Source: DASTPP01 sp035762175
GTDB lineage: Bacteria; Myxococcota_A; Polyangia; Polyangiales; Polyangiaceae
DNA length: 56,259 nucleotides
Direction of reading: 5' to 3'
NCBI GenBank assembly: GCA_035762175.1
Contig: DASTPP010000175.1
Location: 1 to 56,259, forward strand
The notes under the pieces were generated by a model. That model searched no databases. It saw only the letters and a list, made by a program, of their open reading frames with translations, and was not told the origin of the DNA. Shown piece after piece: positions 7,673 to 15,692 of the stretch. How positions within the stretch are numbered: the first letter of the stretch is position 1; each line of letters starts with the position of its first letter. The translations under genes and the position numbers were made by a program.

Positions 7673-8755
7673 TCAGCCCGGGCAGAGGTCGGGCAGCGCC
7701 GCGGCCTCGTCGAGCAACTCGCCGTACGACTCGACCCGGCGGCCGCCGAACTCGTCGTCGCTGAACTTGAGGAAGATGCGGCTCGAGGCCGGGCCGATGT
7801 TCGCGTTCGAATAGGCCTCGGCGTCGGTCTCGGTGTTGCCGAGGGCGAAGGCGGGCACGAGCCCCTTCGACGCGAGCTGCGCGAGCTCGCCCGTCTTGAA
7901 CGAGGCGGCCGACGAGCCCGTCGCCCCGGTGAAGCCGAGCGTCGTGTGCACCACGCCCTCGGGCAGGCCGCGCAGGCGCAAGAATTCGCGCGTGCGCCCC
8001 GCCAGCCACTCGGGCCGCGCGGTCAGGTAAAAGCGCCGGTAGCCGCGCGCGGCCCAGGTGCCGACGAGCTCGGGCGCGCTCTCGTTCACGTCGGGAATTT
8101 GCCCCGTCAAGAGGTCGCCGAACTCTTCGAGCTCGGCCGTCGTCAGCGTGCCGTCGACGTCCGAGACGATGACCGGCGTGCCCGGCTTGACGATCTCGAC
8201 GAACGACTCGGTCGCCGTCAAATCGCCCGCCACCACGAAGCGGAACCGGTGCCGGCCCTCGCCGAGGCCCAGCGACGCGGGCACGGGGAAGAACACCCAG
8301 CCGCCCGTGTCGGCCACGCCCTCGACCGTCGGGTGATCGCCGTCGTCGGTCGTGCGCGCCGTGCCGAGCTTCTGCCACGCGCCGCCGCAGTCGCGCGCGA
8401 GGTAGACGTCCACGTCCTCGCCGCGCAGATCTTTGTCGGTCGGGCCGTAGGCGAACTTCGCGAGCGCCCAGACCTGGTCGCCCGGGTTCAAGAACAGATC
8501 GCGCCCGCGGTGGCGCTGGCCCAGCGCGGCGATGAGGTGCGACTCGAAGCGCCGAAAGCTACGCTTCGGCCCCGTCGGCGGCGGCGCCGCGTCGCACGCC
8601 GTGTCGGCAATGCAGGTGAAGGCCGCCGCCGTCGCCTCGTCGGTCGTCGACGCCGTGTCGTCGCCGGCCTCGGCACAGCCGGCGGCCAGCAAGGTCGGGG
8701 CGAAAAGCAGGCCCAGAAGCCCCTTGGGCAAGGTGGGTGTGTGTAGGCGGCTCAT
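7673..8755 (-). CDS. LNS2-domain lipoprotein (HAD-like phosphatase fold)
   Basis: Starting at ATG 8755 the protein is 360 residues with a lipoprotein signal (LLGLLFAPTLLAAGC, Cys near residue 26). A beta-sandwich region precedes an LNS2/lipin-type HAD domain. Motif I is DVDGTLTTAE (DxDGT), then RFYLTARPEWLAGRTREFLR and a late GNTETDAEAYSNANI carrying the acidic residues of motif IV. Lipins dephosphorylate phosphatidate; bacterial LNS2 lipoproteins are little studied, so the substrate is inferred to be a phospholipid or another phosphoester outside the cytoplasm. A longer frame from 8839 is open, but it would place 28 residues before the signal peptide, so 8755 is preferred. Confidence 0.78.
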   Translation of the reverse strand: MSRLHTPTLPKGLLGLLFAPTLLAAGCAEAGDDTASTTDEATAAAFTCIADTACDAAPPPTGPKRSFRRFESHLIAALGQRHRGRDLFLNPGDQVWALAKFAYGPTDKDLRGEDVDVYLARDCGGAWQKLGTARTTDDGDHPTVEGVADTGGWVFFPVPASLGLGEGRHRFRFVVAGDLTATESFVEIVKPGTPVIVSDVDGTLTTAELEEFGDLLTGQIPDVNESAPELVGTWAARGYRRFYLTARPEWLAGRTREFLRLRGLPEGVVHTTLGFTGATGSSAASFKTGELAQLASKGLVPAFALGNTETDAEAYSNANIGPASSRIFLKFSDDEFGGRRVESYGELLDEAAALPDLCPG

Positions 8756-8898
8756 GGGCGGTACGCTCTCACAAGGCGGCCCGAAGGGCGAGCGTATTTG
8801 TGACCAGAAGGCCAGGTTTTCGCTCATGGCCCGCCCCATCGTACGGGCACGTCGAAAACTTGCCCCGGCGCTGAGGGCCGCACGACCATGCCCGGGCG

Positions 8899-10704
8899 AT
8901 GCTGCGCTTGCCCGCCCACGCCGAGCGCGCCGCGCGCGTCCGCCTCGTGGCTGACGCCGAGCACTACGAGCTGCTCGTGCGCGAGGCCATCGCCAACGCG
9001 CGCGTCGCCGTCTGGATCGGCACCGCCAACGTCAAGGCCATGATGGTCGAGGCGCCGATCGGCACCGCGGCCCGGGCGCGGCGCGGCGCCGTCTCGGTGC
9101 TGCACGCCTTCGAGGCGCTGGCGCGGCGGGGCGTCGAGCTGCGCCTCTTGCACGCCTCGCTGCCCTCGCGGGCCTTCCGCGACGAGCTCGCGCGGCTGCC
9201 TTCGCTGCGCGCGGGCGGGCTCGCGATGCGCCGCTGCCCGCGCGTTCACTTCAAGGTGATCGTCGTCGACGGCACCCACCTTTACGTCGGCAGCGCCAAC
9301 TTCACCGGCGCGGGCCTCGGCGCCAAGGGGCGCGGCCGGCGCAACTTCGAGCTCGGCGTCGTCACCGACGACGACGTGCTGCTCGACGTGACGCAGGCGC
9401 GCTTCGAGCGAGTCTGGTCGGGCGCCGAGTGCGCGGGCTGCCGGCTGCGCGCCCACTGCCCCGAGCCCCTCGACCGCCCCCGCCTCGTGCCCCTCGGGCG
9501 CCCCCGGCCCTCGCCCGACCGACGCCCGCGGGGCGCGGCGGGCAAGCGCACCAGCAAGGGAGGGGCCGGCGACGCCTTACTTGCAGGCGGCGGGCATGTT
9601 CGCGCCCTTGAGCGCGCCGCGCACGCCTTGCACGATGGCGTTGCGGTCCTGGCCGCTCGCGACCGCCGAGTCGCAGTAGGCGGCCGCCGCCAGCGCGTAG
9701 CCGTTGTTCGGCGGCGGCATCGAGGCGGCGTTGGCGCGCAGCGCCGCGCAGCACGCCCGCAAGGACGAGCCGCCGCCGGGCGAGGCCTTCGGCGCGCCGC
9801 CGGCGCCGGCCGCCCCGCTGTCCGCCGGCGGCACCTCGACCGGGATGATGGTCGCGGGCGGGGGCGGGGGGGGCGCGGTGTTGGAGGGCATGGCGACCGG
9901 CTGCTCGCCTTCTCTCTCGCAGCCCCTGCAAGCGCCGGCCCCGAGGGCGAGGGCGGCGAAGAAGACGATCGAAACGGGGCGAAGTGCCTGGGGTTTGGTC
10001 ATGGGGGGGCAAAATCCTCGATCGTTGCCGGGGCGCCCCTGCTCGAGAGGGGGCGACCCGGGGGGAGCACCCCCGGCCGAGGCCGGGCGGCGCGTCACAG
10101 AGTTCTACGCCCGGAGCCCGAGAAGGGTCTTTTCGAAGGGCCCTCGAGCGGCTCGAGGGCAACCGTTTTGGCCAAGCGAAGCTCATCACGAGCTTCGCTG
10201 GCGTCCCTGGCGGGGGTGCTGCTTGCCGGCCGCGCGCGCCGATCTTGCGCCGGGCGGGCCGGGCCGCCGAGGCCCGCCGGGCCTACGAGCGGGCGCTCGA
10301 GCTCGTGCGCAACCCGACCGAGCGCGCCTTTCTCGAGCGGCGCCGGCGCGAAGTCGGCGCGGGCTGAGCCCGTGCCAGGCGGGGGCTCAGCCCGCGTTGC
10401 GCGAGAAGCGAGGGGCGAGCTGCAAGGTGCCGCGCTTGCCGCTCTCGTTGAGCGGGCCGGCCGGACGCTGGGTCGCGGGGGTCGCGTCGGGCTGCATGGG
10501 GGGCGGCGCGCCCGGGGTGGCGCCGCTCGGCATCGGCGGGGGCGCGGTGCCCTTGGCGCCGCCGGGCATGGGCGGCGGGGCGGCGAACGCGCCGCTCGGC
10601 ATGGGGGGCGGGGTGGCCGCGTAGCCGCCGCTCGGCATGGGGGGCGGCACGCTCGGGAGCGCGACGGGCGGCAAGAGGGCCATGGTCTGCGTCGGCGAGG
10701 GTGA
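8899..10704 (+). CDS. Phospholipase D-like protein; frame runs on far beyond the domain
   Basis: Residues 1 to about 205 form a single-HKD phospholipase D/Nuc-like domain: VHFKVIVVDGTHLYVGSAN, with His117, Lys119 and Asp124 in place. It is followed by a CAGCRLRAHCPEP cluster that could bind metal. Homology stops near 9500. The frame then stays open for about 400 more codons, antisense to the whole lipoprotein gene at 9577-10002 and to the 3' part of the SDR at 10387. That tail is Arg/Gly-rich and looks like shadow coding. Either the protein has a long unselected tail, or a stop was lost by substitution or a frameshift near 9500-9600. Single-HKD proteins act as nucleases or phosphodiesterases, usually as dimers. 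The start ATG 8899 has no clear ribosome site. Confidence 0.6.
   Translation: MLRLPAHAERAARVRLVADAEHYELLVREAIANARVAVWIGTANVKAMMVEAPIGTAARARRGAVSVLHAFEALARRGVELRLLHASLPSRAFRDELARLPSLRAGGLAMRRCPRVHFKVIVVDGTHLYVGSANFTGAGLGAKGRGRRNFELGVVTDDDVLLDVTQARFERVWSGAECAGCRLRAHCPEPLDRPRLVPLGRPRPSPDRRPRGAAGKRTSKGGAGDALLAGGGHVRALERAAHALHDGVAVLAARDRRVAVGGRRQRVAVVRRRHRGGVGAQRRAARPQGRAAAGRGLRRAAGAGRPAVRRRHLDRDDGRGRGRGGRGVGGHGDRLLAFSLAAPASAGPEGEGGEEDDRNGAKCLGFGHGGAKSSIVAGAPLLERGRPGGSTPGRGRAARHRVLRPEPEKGLFEGPSSGSRATVLAKRSSSRASLASLAGVLLAGRARRSCAGRAGPPRPAGPTSGRSSSCATRPSAPFSSGAGAKSARAEPVPGGGSARVAREARGELQGAALAALVERAGRTLGRGGRVGLHGGRRARGGAARHRRGRGALGAAGHGRRGGERAARHGGRGGRVAAARHGGRHARERDGRQEGHGLRRRG
9577..10002 (-). CDS. 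Small Cys-containing lipoprotein, unknown function
   Basis: From ATG 10002 this is a 141-residue protein. Its signal peptide is PVSIVFFAALALGAGACRGCE, with a loose lipobox (GAC) near residue 22. A Pro run and a Gly/Ala linker follow, then a conserved-looking C-terminus with CCAALR, AAAYCDSAVASGQDR and a final PAACK. The four Cys of the C-terminal part may form disulphides. The style matches many small Myxococcota lipoproteins with no assigned role. A longer start at 10098 would place a Pro-rich stretch before the signal peptide and is less likely. The gene lies wholly opposite the run-on tail of the PLD-like frame; its signal peptide and Cys pattern make this strand the better candidate. Confidence 0.6.
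   Translation of the reverse strand: MTKPQALRPVSIVFFAALALGAGACRGCEREGEQPVAMPSNTAPPPPPPATIIPVEVPPADSGAAGAGGAPKASPGGGSSLRACCAALRANAASMPPPNNGYALAAAAYCDSAVASGQDRNAIVQGVRGALKGANMPAACK
10223..10367 (+). pseudogene. C-terminal remnant of an ECF sigma factor (DUF6596 type), frameshifted
   Basis: In one frame 10223-10246 reads LPAARADL. In the next frame 10247-10367 reads LRRAGRAAEARRAYERALEL, then VRNPTERAFLERRRREVGAG and a stop. Joined, they match the usual C-terminus of DUF6596-type ECF sigma factors, which ends in AAR-ADLLRRLGR-EA---AYERAL and ERRFLERRL. Sigma regions 2 and 4 are absent upstream, so only the last 50 or so residues survive, with one indel at about 10247. This is a decayed gene or a fragment left by rearrangement. 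Confidence 0.6.
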
Positions 10705-11850
10705 GTGGGCGGGCGGCGGGGGGCCCGGGTGGCCGAAGCCCGGCGCGCCGGAGTGCCCGAGGCTCGGGGCGTGGGCGGCGACGCCGGGCGGGGCGGGCTG
10801 GGCCTGGGCGAAGGCGCCGCTCGGCGCCGGCGAGGGGGCCGGTTGGCCGTAGGGGCCGCTCGGCACCGGGTTGGGCACGAAGCGGAAGAAGGCGGCCGAC
10901 AGGTTCGGCGCCATCGAGGGCGGGATGTACGTCGGCGCGTCGGCGAAGGTGGGCGCGGGCAGCGTCTTGCCCGGGCCGGTGCCCCACTCGCGCACGCCCG
11001 GCAGGCAGCGGTAGAGCAGCCAGTGGTAAAAGGCGCGGGGCAGGAAGCGCCGCAGGTGGGCGAAGAGCCAGGCGTCGAAGGTGACGAGCGAGCGCAGCGG
11101 CGGGTTGCGCCGGTGCATGATGTCGACGATGCGCCGGGCGATCGAGTCGGGCGTCGCGAAGGCCAGCCGCATGAGGCGGGCGATGAACGACGACATGTGC
11201 TCGTAGTGCTTGTGGTACGCCTCGTCGCTGTCGCCGACCGACTGCTTGCCGGCGGCGGTCAGCCGCACGTTCTCGAACGAGCTCGAGTTGATGAAGCCGG
11301 GCTGCACGAGGGAGACCTTGATGTTCCAAGGCTTGACCTCGTAGTAGAGCGACTCGGTCGCGCCCTCGAGCGCGAACTTCGAGGCGCTGTAAATGGCCAT
11401 GGTCGGCATGGCCATCATGCCGCCGACGGACGAGACGTTGATGATGCGCCCGGCGCGCTTGGACCGCATCGAGGGCAGGACGAGGCGCGCGAGCTCGACC
11501 GGGCCGACGTAGTTCACCAGCATCTGGCTGAGGAACTCGCGCTCGGTCACGTGCTCGAGCACCGAGCGGTACGAGACGCCGGCGTTGTTGATGAGCACGT
11601 CGACGCCGCCCCAGCGCTCGTCGATCTCTTGAATGAGCCGGCGGCGCTCTTCGTCGCGCGTCACGTCGAGCGGGCGGATCAGCACGCCCTCGCTCTCGGC
11701 GATGCCCTCGGCGGCGAACCGCGGGAGCGACTTCGAGCGCGCGGTCAGGACGAGCCGGTGCTTGGTGTCGCCGATCAGGCGGCGGGCGAGCGCGAGGCCG
11801 AGGCCCGTGCTCGCCCCGGTGACAAGCACTGTCTGACGCCCGGCCGCCAT
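10387..11850 (-). CDS. SDR family oxidoreductase with long Pro-rich C-terminal tail
   Basis: Residues 1-270 form a classical SDR. The cofactor motif is TGASTGLG, followed by NNAG, the catalytic Ser in NVSSVGGMM and YSASKFALEG (YxxxK). The cofactor is NAD(P)(H); the substrate is unknown, and the YEVKPWNIKVSLVQPGFI segment is common in broad-specificity members. After a segment with FDAWLFAHLRRFLPRAFYHWLL, which may touch membranes, the last 150 residues are low complexity with repeats of PPPMPSGA/GG. The tail accounts for the extra length (487 residues against about 270 usual). It is probably extended and perhaps a protein-binding arm. The start ATG 11850 lies at the front of the Rossmann motif. 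Confidence 0.82.
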   Translation of the reverse strand: MAAGRQTVLVTGASTGLGLALARRLIGDTKHRLVLTARSKSLPRFAAEGIAESEGVLIRPLDVTRDEERRRLIQEIDERWGGVDVLINNAGVSYRSVLEHVTEREFLSQMLVNYVGPVELARLVLPSMRSKRAGRIINVSSVGGMMAMPTMAIYSASKFALEGATESLYYEVKPWNIKVSLVQPGFINSSSFENVRLTAAGKQSVGDSDEAYHKHYEHMSSFIARLMRLAFATPDSIARRIVDIMHRRNPPLRSLVTFDAWLFAHLRRFLPRAFYHWLLYRCLPGVREWGTGPGKTLPAPTFADAPTYIPPSMAPNLSAAFFRFVPNPVPSGPYGQPAPSPAPSGAFAQAQPAPPGVAAHAPSLGHSGAPGFGHPGPPPPAHSPSPTQTMALLPPVALPSVPPPMPSGGYAATPPPMPSGAFAAPPPMPGGAKGTAPPPMPSGATPGAPPPMQPDATPATQRPAGPLNESGKRGTLQLAPRFSRNAG

Positions 11851-12130
11851 GGGTACGACTCTACCACCCGGCCCCGCGACCCGTTCCTAGAATTTCGGCG
11901 CCGGGCCTTGTCGGGCGGCGTGCTGCGCCCTAGTCGCGGCAAAGTTCGATATCGTTATAAATCAAAGTCGGGCGCGGCGTTTCGGCGCGAAACGCGCGCC
12001 CGCGCCCCGGCTCTGGCACAGCTTGGCGCAGATGTGGGCCGGGCCCCGCGCCCGACGAAGTATGGGATACCGAGCCGCGGAGCGACGCGTCATCGCCCGC
12101 GCCGCCCCCGCGTGCGAGACTCGCAGGGCC

Positions 12131-12997
12131 ATGGCCCGCCCCGCGCTCCGGCTCGCCGACAACGCGCCCGGCACGTATTACGTCGACGCGTCGTGCATCG
12201 ATTGCGGCGTCTGCCGCGAGGTCGCGCCGGGCCTCTTCGCCGCCTCGCCCGCCGGCCGCTCGTTCGTCGCGCGCCAGCCCGCGGGCCCCGCCGAAGAGCG
12301 GCGCGCGCGCATGGCGCTCGTCGCCTGCCCGACGGCGTCGATCGGGGCGAGCGAGCGGGTGCCGATGGGCGAGGCCGTGGCCGCGTTCCCCGAGCCGCTC
12401 GGCGGCGGGGTCTACTTTTGCGGCTTCGCCTCGGCGCGCTCGTACGGGGCGCAGAGCTACCTCGTCGTGCGGCCGGGCGGCAACGTGCTCGTCGACTCGC
12501 CGCGCGCGGCCGGGCCGCTCTTCCGCGCCCTCGAGCGGCTCGGCGGCGTCGCGACGATGTTCCTCACGCACCGCGACGACGTCGCCGACCACGAGGCGTT
12601 CCGGCGCCGCTTCGGCTGCGAGCGCGTGCTGCACGAGCGCGACGTGACGGCCGCGACGCGCGGGGTCGAGCGCGTCGTGCGCGGCGACGACCCGGTCGCG
12701 CTCGGCGAGGGGCTCGAGGCGGTGCCGGTGCCGGGGCACACCGCGGGCAGCATGGCCCTGCTCTACGACGGCCGCGCGCTCTTCTCGGGCGACCACCTCG
12801 CCGGCTCGCCCCGCGGCGGGCTCGAGGCCTGGCCGGACCTCTGTTGGCACTCGTGGCCCGCGCAGCGCCGCTCGCTCGCCCGCCTGCTCGCGCTGCCCTT
12901 CTCGTGGGTGCTGCCCGGCCACGGCGCCCGCGCCCGCGCGCCCTCGGTCGCCGCGATGCACGGGGCGCTGCGCGCGCTCCTGCGGCGCTTGCCCTGA
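12131..12997 (+). CDS. Ferredoxin-metallo-beta-lactamase fold fusion protein
   Basis: This 288-residue protein begins with a short ferredoxin: YYVDASCIDCGVCREVAPGLF near residues 15-35 and a final Cys in VACPTASIG near 75. That gives four Cys, enough for one Fe-S cluster. An MBL domain follows with THRDDVADH (HxxxxxDH in place of the usual HxHxDH), VPGHTAGS and a SGDHLAG metal ligand. Proteins with this build are seen in bacteria as ferredoxin-linked MBL hydrolases of unknown substrate; electron transfer to a di-metal centre (flavodiiron-like) is conceivable, but no flavodoxin domain is present. ATG 12131 is preferred over 12023 because the extra 36 residues are Arg-rich and unlike any domain. 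Confidence 0.8.
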   Translation: MARPALRLADNAPGTYYVDASCIDCGVCREVAPGLFAASPAGRSFVARQPAGPAEERRARMALVACPTASIGASERVPMGEAVAAFPEPLGGGVYFCGFASARSYGAQSYLVVRPGGNVLVDSPRAAGPLFRALERLGGVATMFLTHRDDVADHEAFRRRFGCERVLHERDVTAATRGVERVVRGDDPVALGEGLEAVPVPGHTAGSMALLYDGRALFSGDHLAGSPRGGLEAWPDLCWHSWPAQRRSLARLLALPFSWVLPGHGARARAPSVAAMHGALRALLRRLP

Positions 12998-13376
12998 CTC
13001 GTCCGTTTCTCGGGCCCGACGGCCGGGCTCGCGTTCGTGTCGCGCGTCGCCATCCCGGGGCAAAGGCGCGCAGGAGTCGCGCCGAACGCGCGCGCCGATG
13101 CCGGCGTAAGGTTGAGCCATTTTTCGACTTGGCAACAGGCGCGCCACACCGGAGGGGTTGGCGCTCGCCCCGCGTTCGAGGGTCGAAAACGCCTTCGCGG
13201 CGGCCGAAACCGGCCTCGGGGGCGCCCGGCGCGGGCCCCCGGGAGGGTTCGGCATCGAGTTTGCGATTGAGCCTTCCCAACAAGACAGGAACGCCGACCC
13301 CCGTGACGCCCACCGCGGCGCCCGGGGCCGGCCCCCGGGGCCCCCACCGGGAGCCCCTTTCAAAGGAGAAACGCAC
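12998..13376. other. Noncoding interval upstream of the GlsB/YeaQ gene
   Basis: About 380 bp with no supported gene. It holds short GC-rich inverted repeats such as GGGGCCGGCCCCCGG near 13325-13340 and an AT-richer stretch near 13110-13140. The end carries AAGGAG at 13363-13368, the ribosome site of the next gene. I cannot place a promoter with confidence. Confidence 0.5.
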
Positions 13377-13640
13377 ATGGGTCTTCTGATGTTTCTGCTC
13401 TTCGGCTTCGTCATCGGCCTCCTCGCCCGCGCCATCATGCCGGGCAACCAGCGCATGGGCGTGGTCATGACCACGCTGCTCGGCGCGGCCGGCTCGCTGC
13501 TCGGCGGCTTCGTCGGCAGCCTGATCAGCGGCTACTCGGTCGCCGACGTGCACGCCGCCGGCTTCATCGGCAGCCTGCTCGGCGCCCTGGGCCTGCTCTT
13601 CATCGCCGGCCGGACCTTCACGCGCCGCACCGTGCTGTGA
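13377..13640 (+). CDS. GlsB/YeaQ/YmgE family membrane protein
   Basis: An 87-residue, strongly hydrophobic protein with three membrane segments: FLLFGFVIGLLARAIM, then TTLLGAAGSLLGGFVGSLI, then IGSLLGALGLLFIAGR. The PGNQRMG turn after the first helix is the family hallmark (PG-D-Q-MG-). These small inner-membrane proteins, once called transglycosylase-associated, are linked to stress response, with no proven biochemistry. ATG 13377 is fixed by a strong AAGGAG eight bases upstream; longer frames upstream are shadows. A hairpin just after the stop is a likely terminator. Confidence 0.9.
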   Translation: MGLLMFLLFGFVIGLLARAIMPGNQRMGVVMTTLLGAAGSLLGGFVGSLISGYSVADVHAAGFIGSLLGALGLLFIAGRTFTRRTVL

Positions 13641-14047
13641 GGCGCGCGGGCCGAGCGCCCCGGACGGCAGGGGGGGCGTGCGCCGGGCGCTCGAGCCCGG
13701 CGCCCCCTCGGGCCGACGACCTCTCTCTCTCCGCGAACGCTTGCTTACATTCTCTTAACCTCCGAACCAGCCCCTCCCGGGGGGGCCTTCGCCGGGGCGC
13801 CCGGACCGTACGCCGCCCCCGCTGCCTCCATCGGGCCCCGGCGCGCGCCCCCCGCGCGCCCCGGGCTCCGAGGCCGCGCCCCACGTCGGGCGCGGCCCCG
13901 CGGCGTGCGCGCCGCCCGGACGCCCACCCGGAACGGGCCGCCCGGCCCCTTCGCCCGCGCCAACCTGCGCCCCGGCGGGGGGGCCGCGCGTCGTTCGGGC
14001 CGGTCGTGGTAAGCTCTGCGGCGCCCGCGGCGCGCGGCGCAAGGGCC
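13641..14047. other. Noncoding interval with pyrimidine tract
   Basis: This 407-bp interval holds the hairpin at 13681-13702, then a CT-repeat tract (CTCTCTCTCTCC near 13722-13733) and an AT-richer patch, TTGCTTACATTCTCTTAAC, near 13741-13759 that could carry a promoter for the next gene. The rest is GC-rich without a supportable frame. Confidence 0.45.
13681..13702 (+). terminator. Hairpin after the GlsB/YeaQ gene
   Basis: CGCCGGGC (13681-13688) pairs with GCCCGGCG (13695-13702) across a 6-nt loop, about 40 bp after the stop. An intrinsic-like terminator without a U tract is likely. Confidence 0.5.
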
Positions 14048-14428
14048 ATGCACTACCCGGTGACGACGCGGACGATGAAGGCCGGGCTCGACGAGCACGG
14101 CATCTTGCACGTCGTCGGGCTCGAGGGCGCGGTGCACACCTTGGCCGACGCGCACGAGAACGTCCGCGCGGTCGGCGCGTTCGTCGGCACGACGCCGCGC
14201 CCGACCCTCATCGACCTGCGCGACGTCAAATACCAAGAGCGCGAGGCCCGCGAGCTCTACGCGAGCCCCGAGGGCACCGGGGCCGCCATGGCCTTCGCCG
14301 TGCTGGTCGGGTCGAGCGTGAGCCGCGTCATCGGCAACATGTTTCTGATCGCCAGCCGCCCGCCGGTGCCCACCCGGCTCTTCTCGGACAAGGCCGAGGC
14401 CCTCGCGTGGCTGCGCACCTTTCTTTAG
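14048..14428 (+). CDS. DUF7793/STAS-like protein, unknown function
   Basis: This 126-residue protein has the pattern DEHGILHVVGLEGAVHTLAD, then NVRAVGAFVG, PTLIDLRDVKYQEREARELY and VLVGSSVSRVIGNMFL, ending PTRLFSDKAEALAWLRTFL. This matches a family found as single-domain proteins in Myxococcota and Bacteroidota (annotated DUF7793 or STAS/SEC14-like) with an alternating beta-alpha fold. No catalytic residues are evident and it is probably soluble. The start ATG 14048 is chosen because the DEHGILHVV strand follows at the usual distance; the upstream open stretch is repetitive noncoding DNA. The neighbour topoisomerase IB gene is convergent. Confidence 0.7.
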   Translation: MHYPVTTRTMKAGLDEHGILHVVGLEGAVHTLADAHENVRAVGAFVGTTPRPTLIDLRDVKYQEREARELYASPEGTGAAMAFAVLVGSSVSRVIGNMFLIASRPPVPTRLFSDKAEALAWLRTFL

Positions 14429-14491
14429 CCCTGGCCGCGGGGCGCCCCGGCGCGCCCGCCTCGCGCCGGGCCCGGGTCGAGAGCGCCCGTC

Positions 14492-15691
14492 TCAGGCCGA
14501 GAGCGCGACGCGCCTCTCGGCCGGGGCGCGCGGTCGCAGGGCGCGCAGGGGGCGCGAAGCGGGCGGCTTGCGGCGCCCGACCTCGGAGCGCAGGCGCGCC
14601 TGCAGGAAGGCGAGCACGGCGGCCTCCTCGGGCCGCAGGCGGCCGAGGCGCGAGCTGAGGGCGCGCTCGGCGCGGCGCTTGAGCGTGTGCAGCATGGTGC
14701 CGTCGAGGTAGGCGTCGAGCACCGCCGGGTGGATGTAACACTTGCGGCAGACCGAGGGCGTGTTGCCCAGGCGCGCGGCGACGTGCCGCACGGCCTCGAC
14801 GACGTTGCGCTTGGCCTCGGCCTGCGAGTCGAAGGCCTCGAGCTCTTGCAGGGCCATGAGCGCGAGCACGGTGCCCGCCCAGGTGCGGAAGTCTTTCGCC
14901 GTGAAGTCTTGGCCCGTCGCCTCGCGCAGGTAGTCGTTCACGTCGGCCGAGCCGATCGAGTGCCGGGCGCCCTCGGCGTCGACGTACTGGAAGAGCTCTT
15001 GCCCGGGCAGCTCGCGGCACTGCCGCACGATGCGGGCGAGGCGCCGGTCGTGCACGTCGACCGCGTGCTCGACGCCGCTCTTGCCCCGGAACCGGAAGCG
15101 CAGGTCGGCGCCGTCGATCTTGACGTGCCGGTCGCGCATGGTCGTCAGCCCGAACGAGCCGTTCTGCTTGGCGTACTCTTCGTTGCCGACGCGGATCAGC
15201 GTGCCCTCGAGCAGCCGCACCACCGCCGCGAGCACCTTCGCCCGCGGCAGCCCGGGCAGGCCGAGGTCGCGCTCGGTGCGCTCGCGCAGCGCCGGCAGCG
15301 CCGCCCCGAAGTCGATCATCTTGCCGTACTTCGTGCCGTCGCGGACGGCGCGCCAGTCCGGGTGGTAGCGGTACTGCTTGCGCCCCTTCGCGTCGCGCCC
15401 GGTCGCCTGGATGTGGCCGCGCGGGTCGGGGCACACCCACACGCCCTGCCACGCCGGCGGGATGCCGAGCGACGCGATGCGCGCGAGCGTCTCGCGGTCG
15501 CGCACCGGCTTGCCCGCGGCGTCAACATAGCGGAACGACGCGCGCCCCTGGCGCAAGCGGCGGATGCCCGGCCCGCGGTCGTCGACGTGGCGCAGGCCGG
15601 CCGCCCGCGCCGCCGCCTTCGGGTCGGCGGCGGGCGCGCGGGCGAGCTCGAGCGGGGCGGCGTTCGCGGCGCCGTGGCTCCCGGCCTCCAT
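14492..15691 (-). CDS. DNA topoisomerase IB (poxvirus type)
   Basis: The 399-residue enzyme has the bacterial type IB layout. The N-terminal part has GIRRLRQGRASFRYVD and a conserved IPPAWQGVWVCPDPRGHIQA segment. A catalytic domain follows with EEYAKQNGSFGLTTMRDRHV (Arg), FRFRGKSGVEH (Lys), KDFRTWAGTVLA (Arg) and NTPSVCRKCYIHP, where the Tyr near residue 319 is the nucleophile that bonds to the 3' phosphate. It relaxes supercoils without ATP. The start overlaps the end of a small upstream gene: its TGA (15695-15693) ends one base before this ATG (15691), so the two are probably coupled. The window also has a type IA enzyme, topoisomerase III. Confidence 0.93.
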   Translation of the reverse strand: MEAGSHGAANAAPLELARAPAADPKAAARAAGLRHVDDRGPGIRRLRQGRASFRYVDAAGKPVRDRETLARIASLGIPPAWQGVWVCPDPRGHIQATGRDAKGRKQYRYHPDWRAVRDGTKYGKMIDFGAALPALRERTERDLGLPGLPRAKVLAAVVRLLEGTLIRVGNEEYAKQNGSFGLTTMRDRHVKIDGADLRFRFRGKSGVEHAVDVHDRRLARIVRQCRELPGQELFQYVDAEGARHSIGSADVNDYLREATGQDFTAKDFRTWAGTVLALMALQELEAFDSQAEAKRNVVEAVRHVAARLGNTPSVCRKCYIHPAVLDAYLDGTMLHTLKRRAERALSSRLGRLRPEEAAVLAFLQARLRSEVGRRKPPASRPLRALRPRAPAERRVALSA

Positions 15692-15692
15692 G

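Noticed and set aside
11941..11970. AT-rich stretch (GATATCGTTATAAATC) as a promoter
   Set aside because: TATAAA is present, but no -35 element is found at the right distance for either neighbouring gene.
12010..12035. Sigma-54 promoter (TGGCAC...) ahead of the ferredoxin-MBL gene
   Set aside because: The -12 half does not match TTGC at the needed spacing.
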